DNA from: Nodularia spumigena CCY9414
GTDB lineage: Bacteria > Cyanobacteriota > Cyanobacteriia > Cyanobacteriales > Nostocaceae
Direction of reading: 5' to 3'
Assembly: GCF_000340565.2 (NCBI RefSeq)
Contig: NZ_CP007203.1
Location: 410,296 to 474,295 of the forward strand
Length of the DNA stretch: 64,000 bases
Position numbers and translations under genes: made by a program. Numbering within the stretch: the first letter of the stretch is position 1; each line of letters begins with the position of its first letter. A model generated the notes under the pieces. The model saw nothing but the letters and a program-made list of their open reading frames with translations. It made no database searches and was not told where the DNA came from. Of this stretch, positions 38,848 to 48,411 are shown in pieces.

Positions 38848-39939
38848 ATGCTAAGAGCCGGAATTGTCGGACTTCCCAACGTCGGAAAATCTACTTTATT
38901 TAATGCTGTAGTCGCTAACGCCAAAGCCGAAGCAGCTAACTTTCCCTTCTGCACGATTGAACCGAATGTGGGCATCGTCTCAGTACCGGATGAGCGCTTA
39001 AACGTTCTGGCTAACATTGCCAGTTCTGTACAAACTATACCAGCGCGAGTTGAGTTTGTCGATATCGCCGGCTTGGTTAAAGGTGCTAGTCAAGGAGAAG
39101 GACTAGGAAATCAATTTTTGTCCCACATCCGCGAAGTTGATGCAATTATCCATGTGGTACGTTGTTTTGAAAATGAAGATATTATTCACGTCGCCGGTTC
39201 TATTGACCCAGCGCGAGATATTGAAATCATTAATTTAGAACTGGGTTTATCTGATTTAGCGCAAATTGAGCGCCGAATTGACCGCACTCGTAAACAAGCC
39301 CGCACCAGCAAAGATGCACAGTTTGAAATTACTGTTTTAGAAAAATTAGCTGCGGCTTTAAATGAAGGTAAATCTGTTCGTCAAGTAAGTTTAGCTGAAG
39401 AAGAAGCAGAAATTATTAAGGGACTAGAACTACTGACCAATAAACCAATTATCTACGCTGCTAATGTTTCTGAAGAAGAATTAGCAACGGGTAATGATTT
39501 TGTCGAAAAAGTTCGGCAAGTTGCAGCTACAGAAAATGCCCAAGTTGTGGTTGTTTCGGCACAAGTAGAAGCCGAATTAGTGGAATTACCAGAAGAAGAT
39601 AAGGCTGATTTTCTGGAATCTTTAGGTGTCAAAGAAGGCGGTTTAAAATCTTTAATTCGGGCTACTTATACCCTGTTAGGTTTGCGGACATATTTCACCT
39701 CTGGTCCCAAAGAAACCCGTGCTTGGACAATTAACGCGGGAATGTCTGCACCCCAAGCTGCTGGAGTAATTCACACTGATTTTGAGCGGGGATTTATTCG
39801 CGCTGAAACCGTTTCTTATGAAGCTTTAGTTACACATGGTTCTCTGAATGCTGCGAAGGAAAAAGGCTTAGTTCGCAGTGAAGGAAAAGAATATATTGTG
39901 CAAGAAGGTGATGTGATGTTATTCCGGTTTAACGTCTAG
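38848..39939 (+). CDS. ychF: YchF/Ola1-type ATPase, Obg family
   Basis: 363 residues, the exact family length. G-domain motifs: GLPNVGKSTLFNAV (P-loop, about 7-20), FVDIAGLVKGAS (switch/G3), and NVSEEE in place of a standard NKxD, which is why YchF prefers ATP. A C-terminal TGS domain holds the TYTLLGLRTYFTSGPKETRAWTI region, split here by position (about 275-300). The protein binds ribosomes and is linked to stress and translation control. Cytoplasmic; no operon partner. TTATCAG tandem repeats follow the stop codon. Confidence 0.96.
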   Translation: MLRAGIVGLPNVGKSTLFNAVVANAKAEAANFPFCTIEPNVGIVSVPDERLNVLANIASSVQTIPARVEFVDIAGLVKGASQGEGLGNQFLSHIREVDAIIHVVRCFENEDIIHVAGSIDPARDIEIINLELGLSDLAQIERRIDRTRKQARTSKDAQFEITVLEKLAAALNEGKSVRQVSLAEEEAEIIKGLELLTNKPIIYAANVSEEELATGNDFVEKVRQVAATENAQVVVVSAQVEAELVELPEEDKADFLESLGVKEGGLKSLIRATYTLLGLRTYFTSGPKETRAWTINAGMSAPQAAGVIHTDFERGFIRAETVSYEALVTHGSLNAAKEKGLVRSEGKEYIVQEGDVMLFRFNV

Positions 39940-39983
39940 TTATTCAGTTATCAGTTATCAGTTATCAGTTGTCAGTTAAGAAC

Positions 39984-40075
39984 AGGACTTACGCAAAATA
40001 TCTCTAAAACTCTCTTTCCTTCGTGTCCTTCGTGTCCTTCGTGGTTCATTCCTTCATGACCTGTGCGTAAGTCCT
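39984..40075. mobile_element. MITE-like element A, copy 1
   Basis: 92 bp with terminal inverted repeats AGGACTTACGCA / TGCGTAAGTCCT. The interior has CCTTCGTGTCCTTCGTG repeats. Larger copies lie at 44418, 52063 and 55516. It has no coding capacity. Confidence 0.8.
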
Positions 40076-40218
40076 AAAGAAATATAATTGGGTTTCATTT
40101 CCGCAACATTTCGGCATTAACTGACGATTGAAAACTCATATAGCGGTTCTCAGTTGAGTGAGATACGAGAACCCCACCCCATCCTTTGATAACTGTTAAC
40201 TGATAACTCTTAACTGAT

Positions 40219-40497
40219 TTAATTGCTTCCCATAATGTACACATAGGAACCCAAGTTTTCATCATCTGTACCCAAAACTACACCACCGTTAGCACCTGGT
40301 ACAAGTTCTATCCCTTCAATTTTGCGGTAATTAGAACGGTGGAGAGGTGTAAATTCAGGATTTTGTCGCCAGAGGATTTTGTTACCATTAAATCCCACCC
40401 GAACTGGTCGCCAATCTTGCGCCCAAGTTGGCTGGGATATGAGTAAAAATGCACTGAGGAAAACTATAATAATGATTAATCTCAAAAATCGCGGCAT
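40219..40497 (-). CDS. Small exported protein, unrecognised
   Basis: 92 residues from the ATG at 40495-40497; an earlier in-frame ATG (40527) would put ten residues before the basic start of a signal peptide. The signal peptide (LRLIIIIVFLSAFLLISQPTWAQ) ends at a probable Ala-Gln/Asp cleavage site. The mature part is about 65 residues and has alternating hydrophobic and polar strands (VRVGFNGNKILW, YVYIMGSN), suggesting a small beta protein in the periplasm. I recognise no family. It is downstream of dapF on the same strand, separated by repeats. Confidence 0.65.
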   Translation of the reverse strand: MPRFLRLIIIIVFLSAFLLISQPTWAQDWRPVRVGFNGNKILWRQNPEFTPLHRSNYRKIEGIELVPGANGGVVLGTDDENLGSYVYIMGSN

Positions 40498-40644
40498 TTT
40501 GTGATAAATGTTTGCATAGATGCTCAATCATAGCAAACAACCTCTCAAAATCTCTTGACTCTGTGTCCTCTGTGTCCTCTGTGGTTTGTTTTTCCCGGAC
40601 TTCTGTATTGAGATGAGGAGGGCTGAAGCCCTCACTACAAGCTG

Positions 40645-41484
40645 TTACAGTTGACCTGTGAATACTTTTTGGGCTGGCCCTGTCATGTAAATTCGTTGGT
40701 CGATTTCTGACCATTCAATTTGCAAGGGACCACCAGGTAATTCTACTGTGGCGATGCGATCGCAATTTCCGGTCAATACCCCCGCTACTAAGGAAGCACA
40801 AGCACCTGTCCCACAGGCTAATGTTATACCTGCGCCTCGTTCCCATACCCGCATTTTTACATAGTCTCGACTCACGACTTGAATAAATTCGGTGTTGATG
40901 CGTTGGGGAAAGGCTGGGTGATGTTCAAATTGAGGACCGATAATTTCTAAGGGAATAGCGGCGACATCTGAGACAAAGGTTATACAGTGGGGATTTCCCA
41001 TACTGACACAGGTAACTTCCCAAGTTTGACCGGCTACTTCTAAGGGTTGATTAATTACTTTTGTCTCAGCAGTACCCAAGGTAGTGGGAATTTCTCCAGC
41101 TAATAATCTGGGTAAACCCATATCCACCTTAACTTGACCATCAGCCATGAGTTGAGGTGTAATCATCCCAGCTAAGGTATGAATGCGATATGAGTCTTTG
41201 TTTCGGGATTCGCCTTCTAAATCGGCGATAAATCTGCCTAAACAGCGAATTCCGTTACCACACATTTCCGGTTCTGAACCATCGGAATTAAAAATTCGCA
41301 TGGTATAATCTGCACCGTTTTCTCCCGGTAGGGCAAAAATTACACCATCAGCACCGATACCAAAGTGGCGATCGCACAATTGAATTGCTTGCTCTGGAGT
41401 CAATACTGGCAAAGATGAGGCGCGATTGTCAACTAAAATAAAATCATTTCCCAGACCGTGATACTTAGTAAATTCGATTGCCAT
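40645..41484 (-). CDS. dapF: Diaminopimelate epimerase
   Basis: 279 residues. It converts LL- to meso-diaminopimelate for lysine and peptidoglycan synthesis. The two catalytic cysteines lie in [12 protein letters not shown] and [22 protein letters not shown] near the N-terminus is also typical. The start at 41482-41484 begins [15 protein letters not shown], as in relatives. It diverges from hfq with a 135-bp gap that contains CTACTCC tandem repeats. Confidence 0.96.
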   Translation of the reverse strand: MAIEFTKYHGLGNDFILVDNRASSLPVLTPEQAIQLCDRHFGIGADGVIFALPGENGADYTMRIFNSDGSEPEMCGNGIRCLGRFIADLEGESRNKDSYRIHTLAGMITPQLMADGQVKVDMGLPRLLAGEIPTTLGTAETKVINQPLEVAGQTWEVTCVSMGNPHCITFVSDVAAIPLEIIGPQFEHHPAFPQRINTEFIQVVSRDYVKMRVWERGAGITLACGTGACASLVAGVLTGNCDRIATVELPGGPLQIEWSEIDQRIYMTGPAQKVFTGQL

Positions 41485-41572
41485 TTTTCCGATGATGAAT
41501 TATGAATGATTAGATATGGGGTATTGAGTATCTGATATTGGGTGAAATCAGAGCAAATAATTTTCCCAGTCC

Positions 41573-41610
41573 GACTCCCTACTCCCTACTCCCTACTCCC
41601 TACTCCCTTA
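41573..41610. repeat. Tandem CTACTCC repeat upstream of hfq
   Basis: Five units of ACTCCCT in a row, ending ten bases before the hfq start codon, so the repeat occupies the expected 5' leader and ribosome-site region of hfq. Confidence 0.8.
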
Positions 41611-41619
41611 TAACTAAAA

Positions 41620-41835
41620 ATGGCTACAACTGAATTTGATACGTCACTACCTAGCATTCGCCAACTACAAGAACTGATTAAACAAAAAACAGTGATCGAG
41701 TTAAAATTGGTCACGGGTGATCTGTTGACAGGTAAGGTTGCTTGGCAAGATCACAACTGTGTTTGTATTGTGGATGATTATAATCGGCAAACCACTATTT
41801 GGAAACAGGCGATCGCCTACTACAAGTCTAAGTAA
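41620..41835 (+). CDS. hfq: Hfq, cyanobacterial type
   Basis: 71 residues with the Sm-like fold of the divergent cyanobacterial Hfq. The Sm1 region (TVIELKLVTGDLLTGKVAWQ) and a diverged Sm2 (QTTIWKQAIAYYKSK) are visible. In Synechocystis this protein binds the pilus ATPase PilB1 rather than acting as a general sRNA chaperone, and it is needed for motility. The short leader between the CTACTCC repeat and the ATG (TTATAACTAAAA) has no clear ribosome site, so translation may be weak or specially controlled. Confidence 0.88.
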   Translation: MATTEFDTSLPSIRQLQELIKQKTVIELKLVTGDLLTGKVAWQDHNCVCIVDDYNRQTTIWKQAIAYYKSK

Positions 41836-41971
41836 GTAGGTGGGTATGGAAAAACCAAACTATATTACGACTCGTAAACACCCATAAAACCCTTACCAAT
41901 GACCAATGACAAAGGACAAATGACGACCCCCGCTAGTTAACTTTATTTACGCCCACCTAAGTAATGCTAAG

Positions 41972-44248
41972 TCAAGAATAAGATGTCGTTAAAGGTGTGG
42001 TGCTGCTCGCAAAAAATGGTTGTAGTTGATTTAAAATCGACAATTTACCACACAACAACACTTGATCACCAACTCGCAAATCTGTTTTTTGCTCAGGACT
42101 GCGGATAAATTTACCATCTCGCCGGATCGCTTGTACTTGGACTCCTGATTCTGGGTACAGATCCAAATCTGCAAGGGTGATACCTAAAACGGGACAATCA
42201 GCATTAATCGTCACCCACTGACAAGCTTTATTTTCTCCAGGAACAGCCACCTTTCCCTGAGCAAATTCTTCTAAAGCTGCTAATTCCTCAGCTGCGCCTA
42301 CTACCAACAAGCGATCGCCTGCTTCTAAAATAGTTTGAGCATTGGGATAATCTATTTCCGCTTCGTTAGCACGGCGAATAGCCATCAAACTTGCGCCTGT
42401 TAAGTAGCGGATATCCGCTTCGCCTAAACTCATATTAATCAAAGGTGAAGTATCTGGTAGGGTATACCAACGGCGATTTAAATCACGAGTAGCTTGCTGT
42501 AAATCACGGGAAACTTGTGAAGGCGATCGCTCTGGTCGTAATGTTAAATAATGATTGTTGCGAATTTGCTTCATTTCCTGTTGCACTACCAAGGATGAAA
42601 ACCCTAAGCCTGTTAATAAATGACTAGCCATTTCTAAACTAGCTTCAAATTCTGGTTGGACAACTTCCTTCGCTCCCAATTGATACAGGACTTCAATATT
42701 TTTATCTTGAGTCGCACGCACAACCAAATCTAATTCTGGACACAATTCTAAAGCCCGTTTTAAAGATAACCGGGTACTCATGGGGTCAGGAAGTGCGATC
42801 GCCATTCCCTTCGCATTATTTACCCCCGCAGTTTCCAAAACGTGAAGACTCACACAATTACCATAAACATAAGGCACACCCTCCTCCCGTAATTGCTGTA
42901 TCCTTCTTTCTGATTGGTCAATAACTACCACAGGTAAATCGTGCTTTTGTAACAACCTCACCAAATTCTTACCCACTCGCCCATAACCGCAGACGACAAA
43001 ATGACTTTTTGAGGGTAAATTCTCTGAGACATCACGGGGATAAACTTCTTCTAAATATGGTTGCAACCAAGGCATTGATTCGGCAAAATTAAATAAAAAT
43101 GGCACTAATCGCAACACAAAGGGAGTCAGCATCAGTGTAACTGCTGTAGTTCCTAAAATCAGCAAATATATTCGCCGAGAAACTAACCCCAAAGCTTGTC
43201 CTTCACTGGCTAACACAAAGGAAAATTCCCCAATTTGCGCCAGTCCTAACCCAGCAATTAAAGCTGTTTTCAACGGATAGCGAAACAGTTTCACCAAAGG
43301 CGTGATAATTAAAAACTTCCCGACAAATACCAGTGCTACCAATACCAAAATCAATTCGATATTATTCCACAAAAACACCGGGTCAATTAACATCCCAATG
43401 GCGACAAAAAATAAACTAGCAAAAATATCTCGCAGTGGTTCGACATAAGTTAAAGTTTGGTCGGCATATTCCACTTCTGATATCATTAAACCAGCGACAA
43501 ACGCCCCCATTTCAATGGATAGTCCCAAATGTTCAGTTAGTAGAGCAATACCTAAACACAGCGTTACCACACCTAATAAAAATAATTCTCGGCTTTCCGT
43601 GCGGGCGAGGATTCGCAACAAAGGCGGAATCAGCCAAATCCCCGCTACTACTGCGCCCCCAGCAAATAAAGCCAATCGCAGTAACGCTGTTATGACTGCA
43701 ATTCCAATGGTTTCTGCTGGTTGATTTAGGGCTGGTAATACCGCGATCATTAATCCCAGGGCTAAATCCTGGACTACCAAAATCCCCAACATCACTTGTC
43801 CGTGGGGTGTTTCGGTTTCGTTACGCTCCATTAAGCACTTGAGGACAACTGCGGTGGAAGATAAAGATAAAATTGACCCCAAAAATACACCTTTAGCAGG
43901 TAAATCTTCCCCAGCACCGGTGATTCCGCACACTATAACGGTGAACAGAATCGTTAAGACTATTTGTAGTCCACCACCTCCCAATGCGATCGCTTTGACT
44001 TTTTTGAGTTCTGCAAAGGAGAATTCCACACCCAAAGCAAATAATAAAAAAGCGACTCCGAACTGAGCCAGAGTTTCTACTTGAATAACTTCTTTAATCA
44101 CTCCCAAACCGGCTGGCCCGACAATCATCCCGCCGATCAGATAGCCTAGTAGCACAGGTTGGCGTAACAGTGAAGCTAAAAGTCCACCACAGGCGGCGAC
44201 GGCGAGAACTGTAACTAAATCAACAATTAGTCTAAAATCTTCTTGCAC
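41972..44248 (-). CDS. Kef-type K+/H+ antiporter with TrkA domains
   Basis: 758 residues. Residues 1-390 form the CPA2 antiporter membrane domain (about 12 helices; acidic GALGVEFS-like FALGVEFSFAEL and the EMGAFVAGLMIS stretch). A TrkA-N domain follows with the dinucleotide motif CGYGRVGKNL (about 408-417). Then come two TrkA-C-like parts (about 560-650 and 680-750: TILEAGDRLLVVG and DLRVGDQVLLCG). The protein should exchange K+ or Na+ for H+ under nucleotide control. It ends near an AATGACC repeat after hfq. The first residues (MQEDFRLIVDLVTVLAV) are plausible for the start. Confidence 0.92.
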   Translation of the reverse strand: MQEDFRLIVDLVTVLAVAACGGLLASLLRQPVLLGYLIGGMIVGPAGLGVIKEVIQVETLAQFGVAFLLFALGVEFSFAELKKVKAIALGGGGLQIVLTILFTVIVCGITGAGEDLPAKGVFLGSILSLSSTAVVLKCLMERNETETPHGQVMLGILVVQDLALGLMIAVLPALNQPAETIGIAVITALLRLALFAGGAVVAGIWLIPPLLRILARTESRELFLLGVVTLCLGIALLTEHLGLSIEMGAFVAGLMISEVEYADQTLTYVEPLRDIFASLFFVAIGMLIDPVFLWNNIELILVLVALVFVGKFLIITPLVKLFRYPLKTALIAGLGLAQIGEFSFVLASEGQALGLVSRRIYLLILGTTAVTLMLTPFVLRLVPFLFNFAESMPWLQPYLEEVYPRDVSENLPSKSHFVVCGYGRVGKNLVRLLQKHDLPVVVIDQSERRIQQLREEGVPYVYGNCVSLHVLETAGVNNAKGMAIALPDPMSTRLSLKRALELCPELDLVVRATQDKNIEVLYQLGAKEVVQPEFEASLEMASHLLTGLGFSSLVVQQEMKQIRNNHYLTLRPERSPSQVSRDLQQATRDLNRRWYTLPDTSPLINMSLGEADIRYLTGASLMAIRRANEAEIDYPNAQTILEAGDRLLVVGAAEELAALEEFAQGKVAVPGENKACQWVTINADCPVLGITLADLDLYPESGVQVQAIRRDGKFIRSPEQKTDLRVGDQVLLCGKLSILNQLQPFFASSTTPLTTSYS

Positions 44249-44606
44249 AAGTTTTTCAAAGAAATCTTAAGTCCTATTGAATTTAGGATACAAAGTTTTT
44301 ATATTTGCGGGGAGGGTGAGCAGCGATGATTTTTGATTGGGTGTATATCTCCAAGAAAGAATGTAGAGACGTTTCAGGAAACGTCTCTACAAGGGGTTTG
44401 TTGGAAGCATATTTAACAGGACTTACGCAAAATTATGGAAAAACGAACCACGTAAAGCCTTCTCTACGAGAGGCTTCGCCTTCGGCATAGCTTCGCTTAC
44501 CGCGTAGCGTCTCCCCTTCTCCCAAAGGGAGAGGCTAGCGCCAAGGGAGAAGTTAAGAAGGTTTCAGAGAGTTCTTGCGTAAGTCCTATTTAAATTCGGT
44601 CGGTGT
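44249..44606. other. Gap with MITE-like element A
   Basis: It contains a CGTTTCAGGAAACG-type palindrome (about 44372-44385) and the A-type element at 44418-44587. No gene. Confidence 0.7.
44418..44587. mobile_element. MITE-like element A, copy 2
   Basis: 170 bp with ends AGGACTTACGCAA and TTGCGTAAGTCCT. The subterminal GAAAAACGAACCACG at the left matches copies at 52063 and 55516. The core carries composite family-C palindromes (TCTCCCAAAGGGAGA). Confidence 0.85.
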
Positions 44607-45683
44607 TTAACGAACTGTGGCGCGTGTTGATTCCGCATCAATAGGTTTAATCAGGTAAAGCCGCAACATATTGGAAATAATCGAGAACATGGGGGGAACT
44701 TTTTGCCAGAACTTGACAAATGGAGAACGATTACTTTCTTTAATCTCCGTCAATTTCTGAGTACTGAGGAAACACTGTTCTAACCGCCAGAAAAACTGCG
44801 GGTGATTCGTATCCAGAATCAAAGGAAATGCCCGTGATGAGGTATTATTTGTCTCCTCAATGACGCGATTATTGTATTTGCGGGGATGTATACCAATGGC
44901 TTCATAAAATGAAGCTCGTTCAAATACTGTAATGGTATGGGTGACAAATACAGTCAGCAAAAAGAAACGCACCCACAAACGCGATCGCCAATTGTTCCAT
45001 AATTTGGGTTGCGATCGCAATAGTGCCTTAAAGAAATCCCCATGTCGGTTTTCGTCCTGACACCAACTTTCAAATTTACGGAACAGGGGATAAAATTGAT
45101 ATTCCGGATTTTCTTGGATATGACGATGAACTAAAATATAACGCCAGTAACCAATTTTCTCCGATAGATAGACTGCGTAAATTATCCACTCTGGCGGGAA
45201 AAAAGTATATGTGCGATGTTTAGTTAAATAGCTTAAATCTAGAGACAGATTAAAATCTGCCATTGATTTATTCAGAAATCCCGCATGGCGGGCTTCATCC
45301 CGTGCCATATAATTAAAAGCATCAGCCAATAGGGGATTTTTGGCTTTGAGTCGGCGAGATAATTCTTTAAACAGCAGAAACCCCGAAAACTCTGAAGTGC
45401 ATGAACGCTCCAAAAAGTCAATAAAAGCGCGGCGTTTTTCTCCCTCAACGTGATCCCACGATTGGTTAAACTCTTCATCGCGGACAAAGTGATGGCGGTT
45501 ATAGTCAGCACGTAACTCTTCCACAACCGCCTGTAATTCAGCCTCATTCGCCGAAATATCCAAATTTGCCACCGCTTCAAAGTCAGTGGTATAAAACCGG
45601 GGTGTTAACAACGTTTCCTGAACAGGCGCTTTAATACCTGGCTTCAGTAATTCAGGGTTGGAAGTTTCGAGAGACTTAACCAT
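44607..45683 (-). CDS. acsF: Mg-protoporphyrin IX monomethyl ester oxidative cyclase
   Basis: 358 residues, full length for AcsF/ChlA. This di-iron enzyme uses O2 to form the isocyclic ring of chlorophyll. Di-iron ligands lie in RDEARHAGFL and DENRHGDFF. RSCTSEFSGFLLFKE and PEWIIYAVYLSEKIGYWRY are typical. It diverges from hemN, an oxygen-independent enzyme of the same pathway. In Synechocystis the second cyclase (ChlA-II) is induced with hemN under low oxygen, so this may be a low-oxygen copy. That is inference; a second acsF elsewhere cannot be seen. Confidence 0.93.
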   Translation of the reverse strand: MVKSLETSNPELLKPGIKAPVQETLLTPRFYTTDFEAVANLDISANEAELQAVVEELRADYNRHHFVRDEEFNQSWDHVEGEKRRAFIDFLERSCTSEFSGFLLFKELSRRLKAKNPLLADAFNYMARDEARHAGFLNKSMADFNLSLDLSYLTKHRTYTFFPPEWIIYAVYLSEKIGYWRYILVHRHIQENPEYQFYPLFRKFESWCQDENRHGDFFKALLRSQPKLWNNWRSRLWVRFFLLTVFVTHTITVFERASFYEAIGIHPRKYNNRVIEETNNTSSRAFPLILDTNHPQFFWRLEQCFLSTQKLTEIKESNRSPFVKFWQKVPPMFSIISNMLRLYLIKPIDAESTRATVR

Positions 45684-46240
45684 GAGACTGCTTTCTTTTT
45701 TTACCTTTTAATAGTTATATAAGCATAAATTATAGAAACAACACATCAGTTAAAATATTGAAAAGTCAACTCGCTATGGGGAGTCATTAGTGATTAGTCA
45801 TTAGTCATTAGTCATTAGTCATTAGTTAACCACACCCACGAGGGGATATGGTTTTAACAGAGTCTGAATTTGTGAGTTTTTACGCTTATGATACCGAGTA
45901 TGCACCCTCAAAAATTAATAACTACTTAATCAAAGTCTCCCTTCTCCTTAATAAGGAGAGGGGTTGGGGGTGAGGTTCCATAACCGGAAAAATCTAAAGA
46001 AATATTAATATTTTTATATTTATACCAATATTTATAGTTAAATGATTCTGTGAGAGAAAAATGATTGCCGAAACCAACAAACCCGATCATTTCAAATTAT
46101 TTAGGCTGTTTGGTTGGAGTCAACACATCACGCACTCCCGCGACTCTCTACACTAAATAAGAGAGTATACAGATTCATTGGTAGTTTGATTTCCGCAGCG
46201 CTACATGAGGCGGAATAATCGCAGTTTCTTGGAGGTTTTG
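45684..46240. promoter_or_regulatory. Divergent acsF/hemN control region
   Basis: 557 bp. Nearest acsF there is a tandem TCATTAG repeat (45781-45826), then a C-rich hairpin repeat (about 45940-45976). Nearest hemN is an inverted repeat ACTCTCT / AGAGAGT with a 10-base loop (46143-46166) and a strong ribosome site GGAGG at 46231. Promoters for both genes must lie here, but I cannot assign -10/-35 boxes with confidence. Confidence 0.5.
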
Positions 46241-47623
46241 ATGGTTTTTGTCTTGCCTAGTGTCAAATTTGATCTGGATATGATCAAAAAGTATGATAAT
46301 CCTGCACCCAGATACACGAGTTACCCGCCCGCTACAGAGTTAAGCCCAGAATTTACTGTAACTGATTTTCACGATGCGATCGCCGCCTCCAATTACCGAA
46401 AATCTCCTCTGTCTTTATATTTCCATATCCCCTTTTGTGAGAGTGCTTGCTATTTCTGCGGTTGTAATACAGTAATTTCCCAAAATAAGAATATCGCCAA
46501 ACCTTACTTAGAGCATTTGGTGCGCGAAATCAAGAACATGGCGCGCTTGATTGATTCAGACAGAAAAGTTCTGCAAATTCACTGGGGTGGTGGTACACCT
46601 AATTATTTAAATCAGGATCAAGTCAAATTTTTATGGAAACACATCACGGAAAACTTTAATATTGATCCACAAGCCGAAATTTCCATTGAAATTAATCCCG
46701 CCTATGTTGATCAAGAGTATATTTACTTTTTGCGTGAAGTAGGATTTAACCGCATTAGTTTTGGTATTCAGGATTTTAATCCCCAAGTACAACTAGCTGT
46801 AAATCGCCTCCAACCAGAAGAATTACTGTTTGATGTCATGACTTGGATTAAAGCAGCCAAGTTTGACAGTGTGAATGTAGATTTAATTTATGGTTTACCT
46901 TATCAAACTCTCCAGACATTTCAAGAAACTGTCAACAAGACAATTGCATTAGATCCTAACCGGATTGTTGTGTTTAACTTCGCCTATGTACCGTGGATGA
47001 AGCCAGCACAAAAAAATATTCCGCAAGCCGCATTACCGCAACCCCAAGAAAAGTTACAAATTCTCAAAATGACTATTGAAGAATTGACGAGTAACAAGTA
47101 TCTTTTTATTGGGATGGATCATTTTGCTAAAGATAATGATGAATTAGCGATCGCACAACAAAATCACACCCTCCAGCGCAACTTTCAAGGATACACCACC
47201 CACGCAGGAACGGAACTCTTAGGATTTGGTGCGACATCCATCAGTATGCTTCATGATGCTTATGTGCAGAACCACAAACCATTAAAGGATTATTATCAGG
47301 CGATCGCCTCCGATATTTTACCCATTAGTAAAGGAATTAAACTGAGTCAAGATGACATCATCAGAAGAGATGTGATCATGTGTATTATGTCTCATTTTCA
47401 TCTGAATAAGCAAGATATTGCCGAGAAATATCACATCAATTTCGATGAATATTTTCACCATGAGTTAAAAGCATTAGCGCACCTGCAAGCCGATGAACTC
47501 GTCAATATATCAACCAACCACATCCAGATTACAGATATCGGTAGGTTACTGGTGAGAAACATCGCTGTTATCTTTGATAATTATAGTCAAACCAGAGAAC
47601 AGCGATTTTCTAGAGCAATTTAA
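46241..47623 (+). CDS. hemN: Oxygen-independent coproporphyrinogen III oxidase
   Basis: 460 residues from the ATG at 46241, which is preceded five bases earlier by GGAGG; an upstream ATG would add 12 unlike residues. A radical-SAM enzyme that makes protoporphyrinogen IX without O2. The cluster motif is CESACYFCGC (CxxxCxxC), with the family N-terminus PAPRYTSYPPA and the GGGTPN SAM-binding stretch. HFAKDNDELA and the C-terminal HemN domain are present. It is divergent from acsF, which fits a low-oxygen tetrapyrrole module. Confidence 0.94.
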   Translation: MVFVLPSVKFDLDMIKKYDNPAPRYTSYPPATELSPEFTVTDFHDAIAASNYRKSPLSLYFHIPFCESACYFCGCNTVISQNKNIAKPYLEHLVREIKNMARLIDSDRKVLQIHWGGGTPNYLNQDQVKFLWKHITENFNIDPQAEISIEINPAYVDQEYIYFLREVGFNRISFGIQDFNPQVQLAVNRLQPEELLFDVMTWIKAAKFDSVNVDLIYGLPYQTLQTFQETVNKTIALDPNRIVVFNFAYVPWMKPAQKNIPQAALPQPQEKLQILKMTIEELTSNKYLFIGMDHFAKDNDELAIAQQNHTLQRNFQGYTTHAGTELLGFGATSISMLHDAYVQNHKPLKDYYQAIASDILPISKGIKLSQDDIIRRDVIMCIMSHFHLNKQDIAEKYHINFDEYFHHELKALAHLQADELVNISTNHIQITDIGRLLVRNIAVIFDNYSQTREQRFSRAI

Positions 47624-47832
47624 GCTAAATATAAAGTGGTTGCGATTCAGGGCAATTCATCAATTGCCCACACATTCATCATCGGAAATCAGATTAATTG
47701 ATTTAATTTAATATATAGTAAACTCAAATAAAATTTTCTCTACCTTTTGATTTTCATAACTCTTTCCTCTGACAGAAACAATTGTAAATAGCAATTGATA
47801 AACTGAATACAGTTGAGATATAGAGGAAATTT

Positions 47833-48105
47833 ATGAATCTTATTGCTTGGGTAATATTAGGACTTTTGGCTGGTGCAATCGGTAAAGCAATTTATCCCGG
47901 TTCTCAAGGTGGTGGTATACTCTCAACAATGATTTTGGGTATTATCGGTGCGTTTATTGGAGGTAGTGTATTTTCGCTAATCCAAACGGGAACGCTGCAA
48001 TTAACGGCTGCTAGTTTAAGTATCCCTGGTCTTTTTGTAGCAGTTATTGGTTCAATGATTGCTATTTATTTGTGGGGACTGTTTACCAGCCGCAGTAATG
48101 CCTAA
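47833..48105 (+). CDS. GlsB/YeaQ/YmgE-family stress membrane protein
   Basis: 90 residues with three hydrophobic segments and the family pattern LIAWVILGLLAGAIGKAIYPG, then GGGILSTMILGIIGAFIGG. These small inner-membrane proteins (often annotated transglycosylase-associated) are induced by stress in many bacteria; their mechanism is unknown. A GAGG ribosome site lies just before the ATG. The next gene is a manganese catalase on the same strand, 306 bp away. Confidence 0.9.
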   Translation: MNLIAWVILGLLAGAIGKAIYPGSQGGGILSTMILGIIGAFIGGSVFSLIQTGTLQLTAASLSIPGLFVAVIGSMIAIYLWGLFTSRSNA

Positions 48106-48411
48106 TTTAAATTAGCAGCTAGGTGATAAATAGAGAAAGAACTAGAGAAAGAACGCGTGCGTCTGCTAAACCTTTTCACAGAATCGTCTCGTAAGCTGAA
48201 TATCACAAGTTTAGAACTAACGATAATGGCGGCGTTCTCTCAGCGTAAAACTTAATTGTTTAAATCCAACGCATCGATACTACCGTTTGGTAGTATCTCT
48301 AGCGGCTTTTTAGGTTGTGAGGCTGAAACCTAATTATAATCACTTTATTCTATCACAATTTTATCAGATTGCGTTATTTTTTTGCTTTAAAAATTCTGTA
48401 AGAGGTAGATT
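48106..48411. promoter_or_regulatory. Leader region of the manganese catalase gene
   Basis: 306 bp with no gene. It contains a perfect inverted repeat GATACTACC / GGTAGTATC with a 4-base loop at 48276-48297, about 115 bp before the catalase start. It could be a repressor operator or an RNA hairpin. Confidence 0.5.

Noticed and set aside
40388..40714. Minus-strand open frame of 108 codons between dapF and the small exported protein
   Set aside because: It runs through CTCTGTGTCC repeat DNA and overlaps both neighbours in another frame; no protein-like features.
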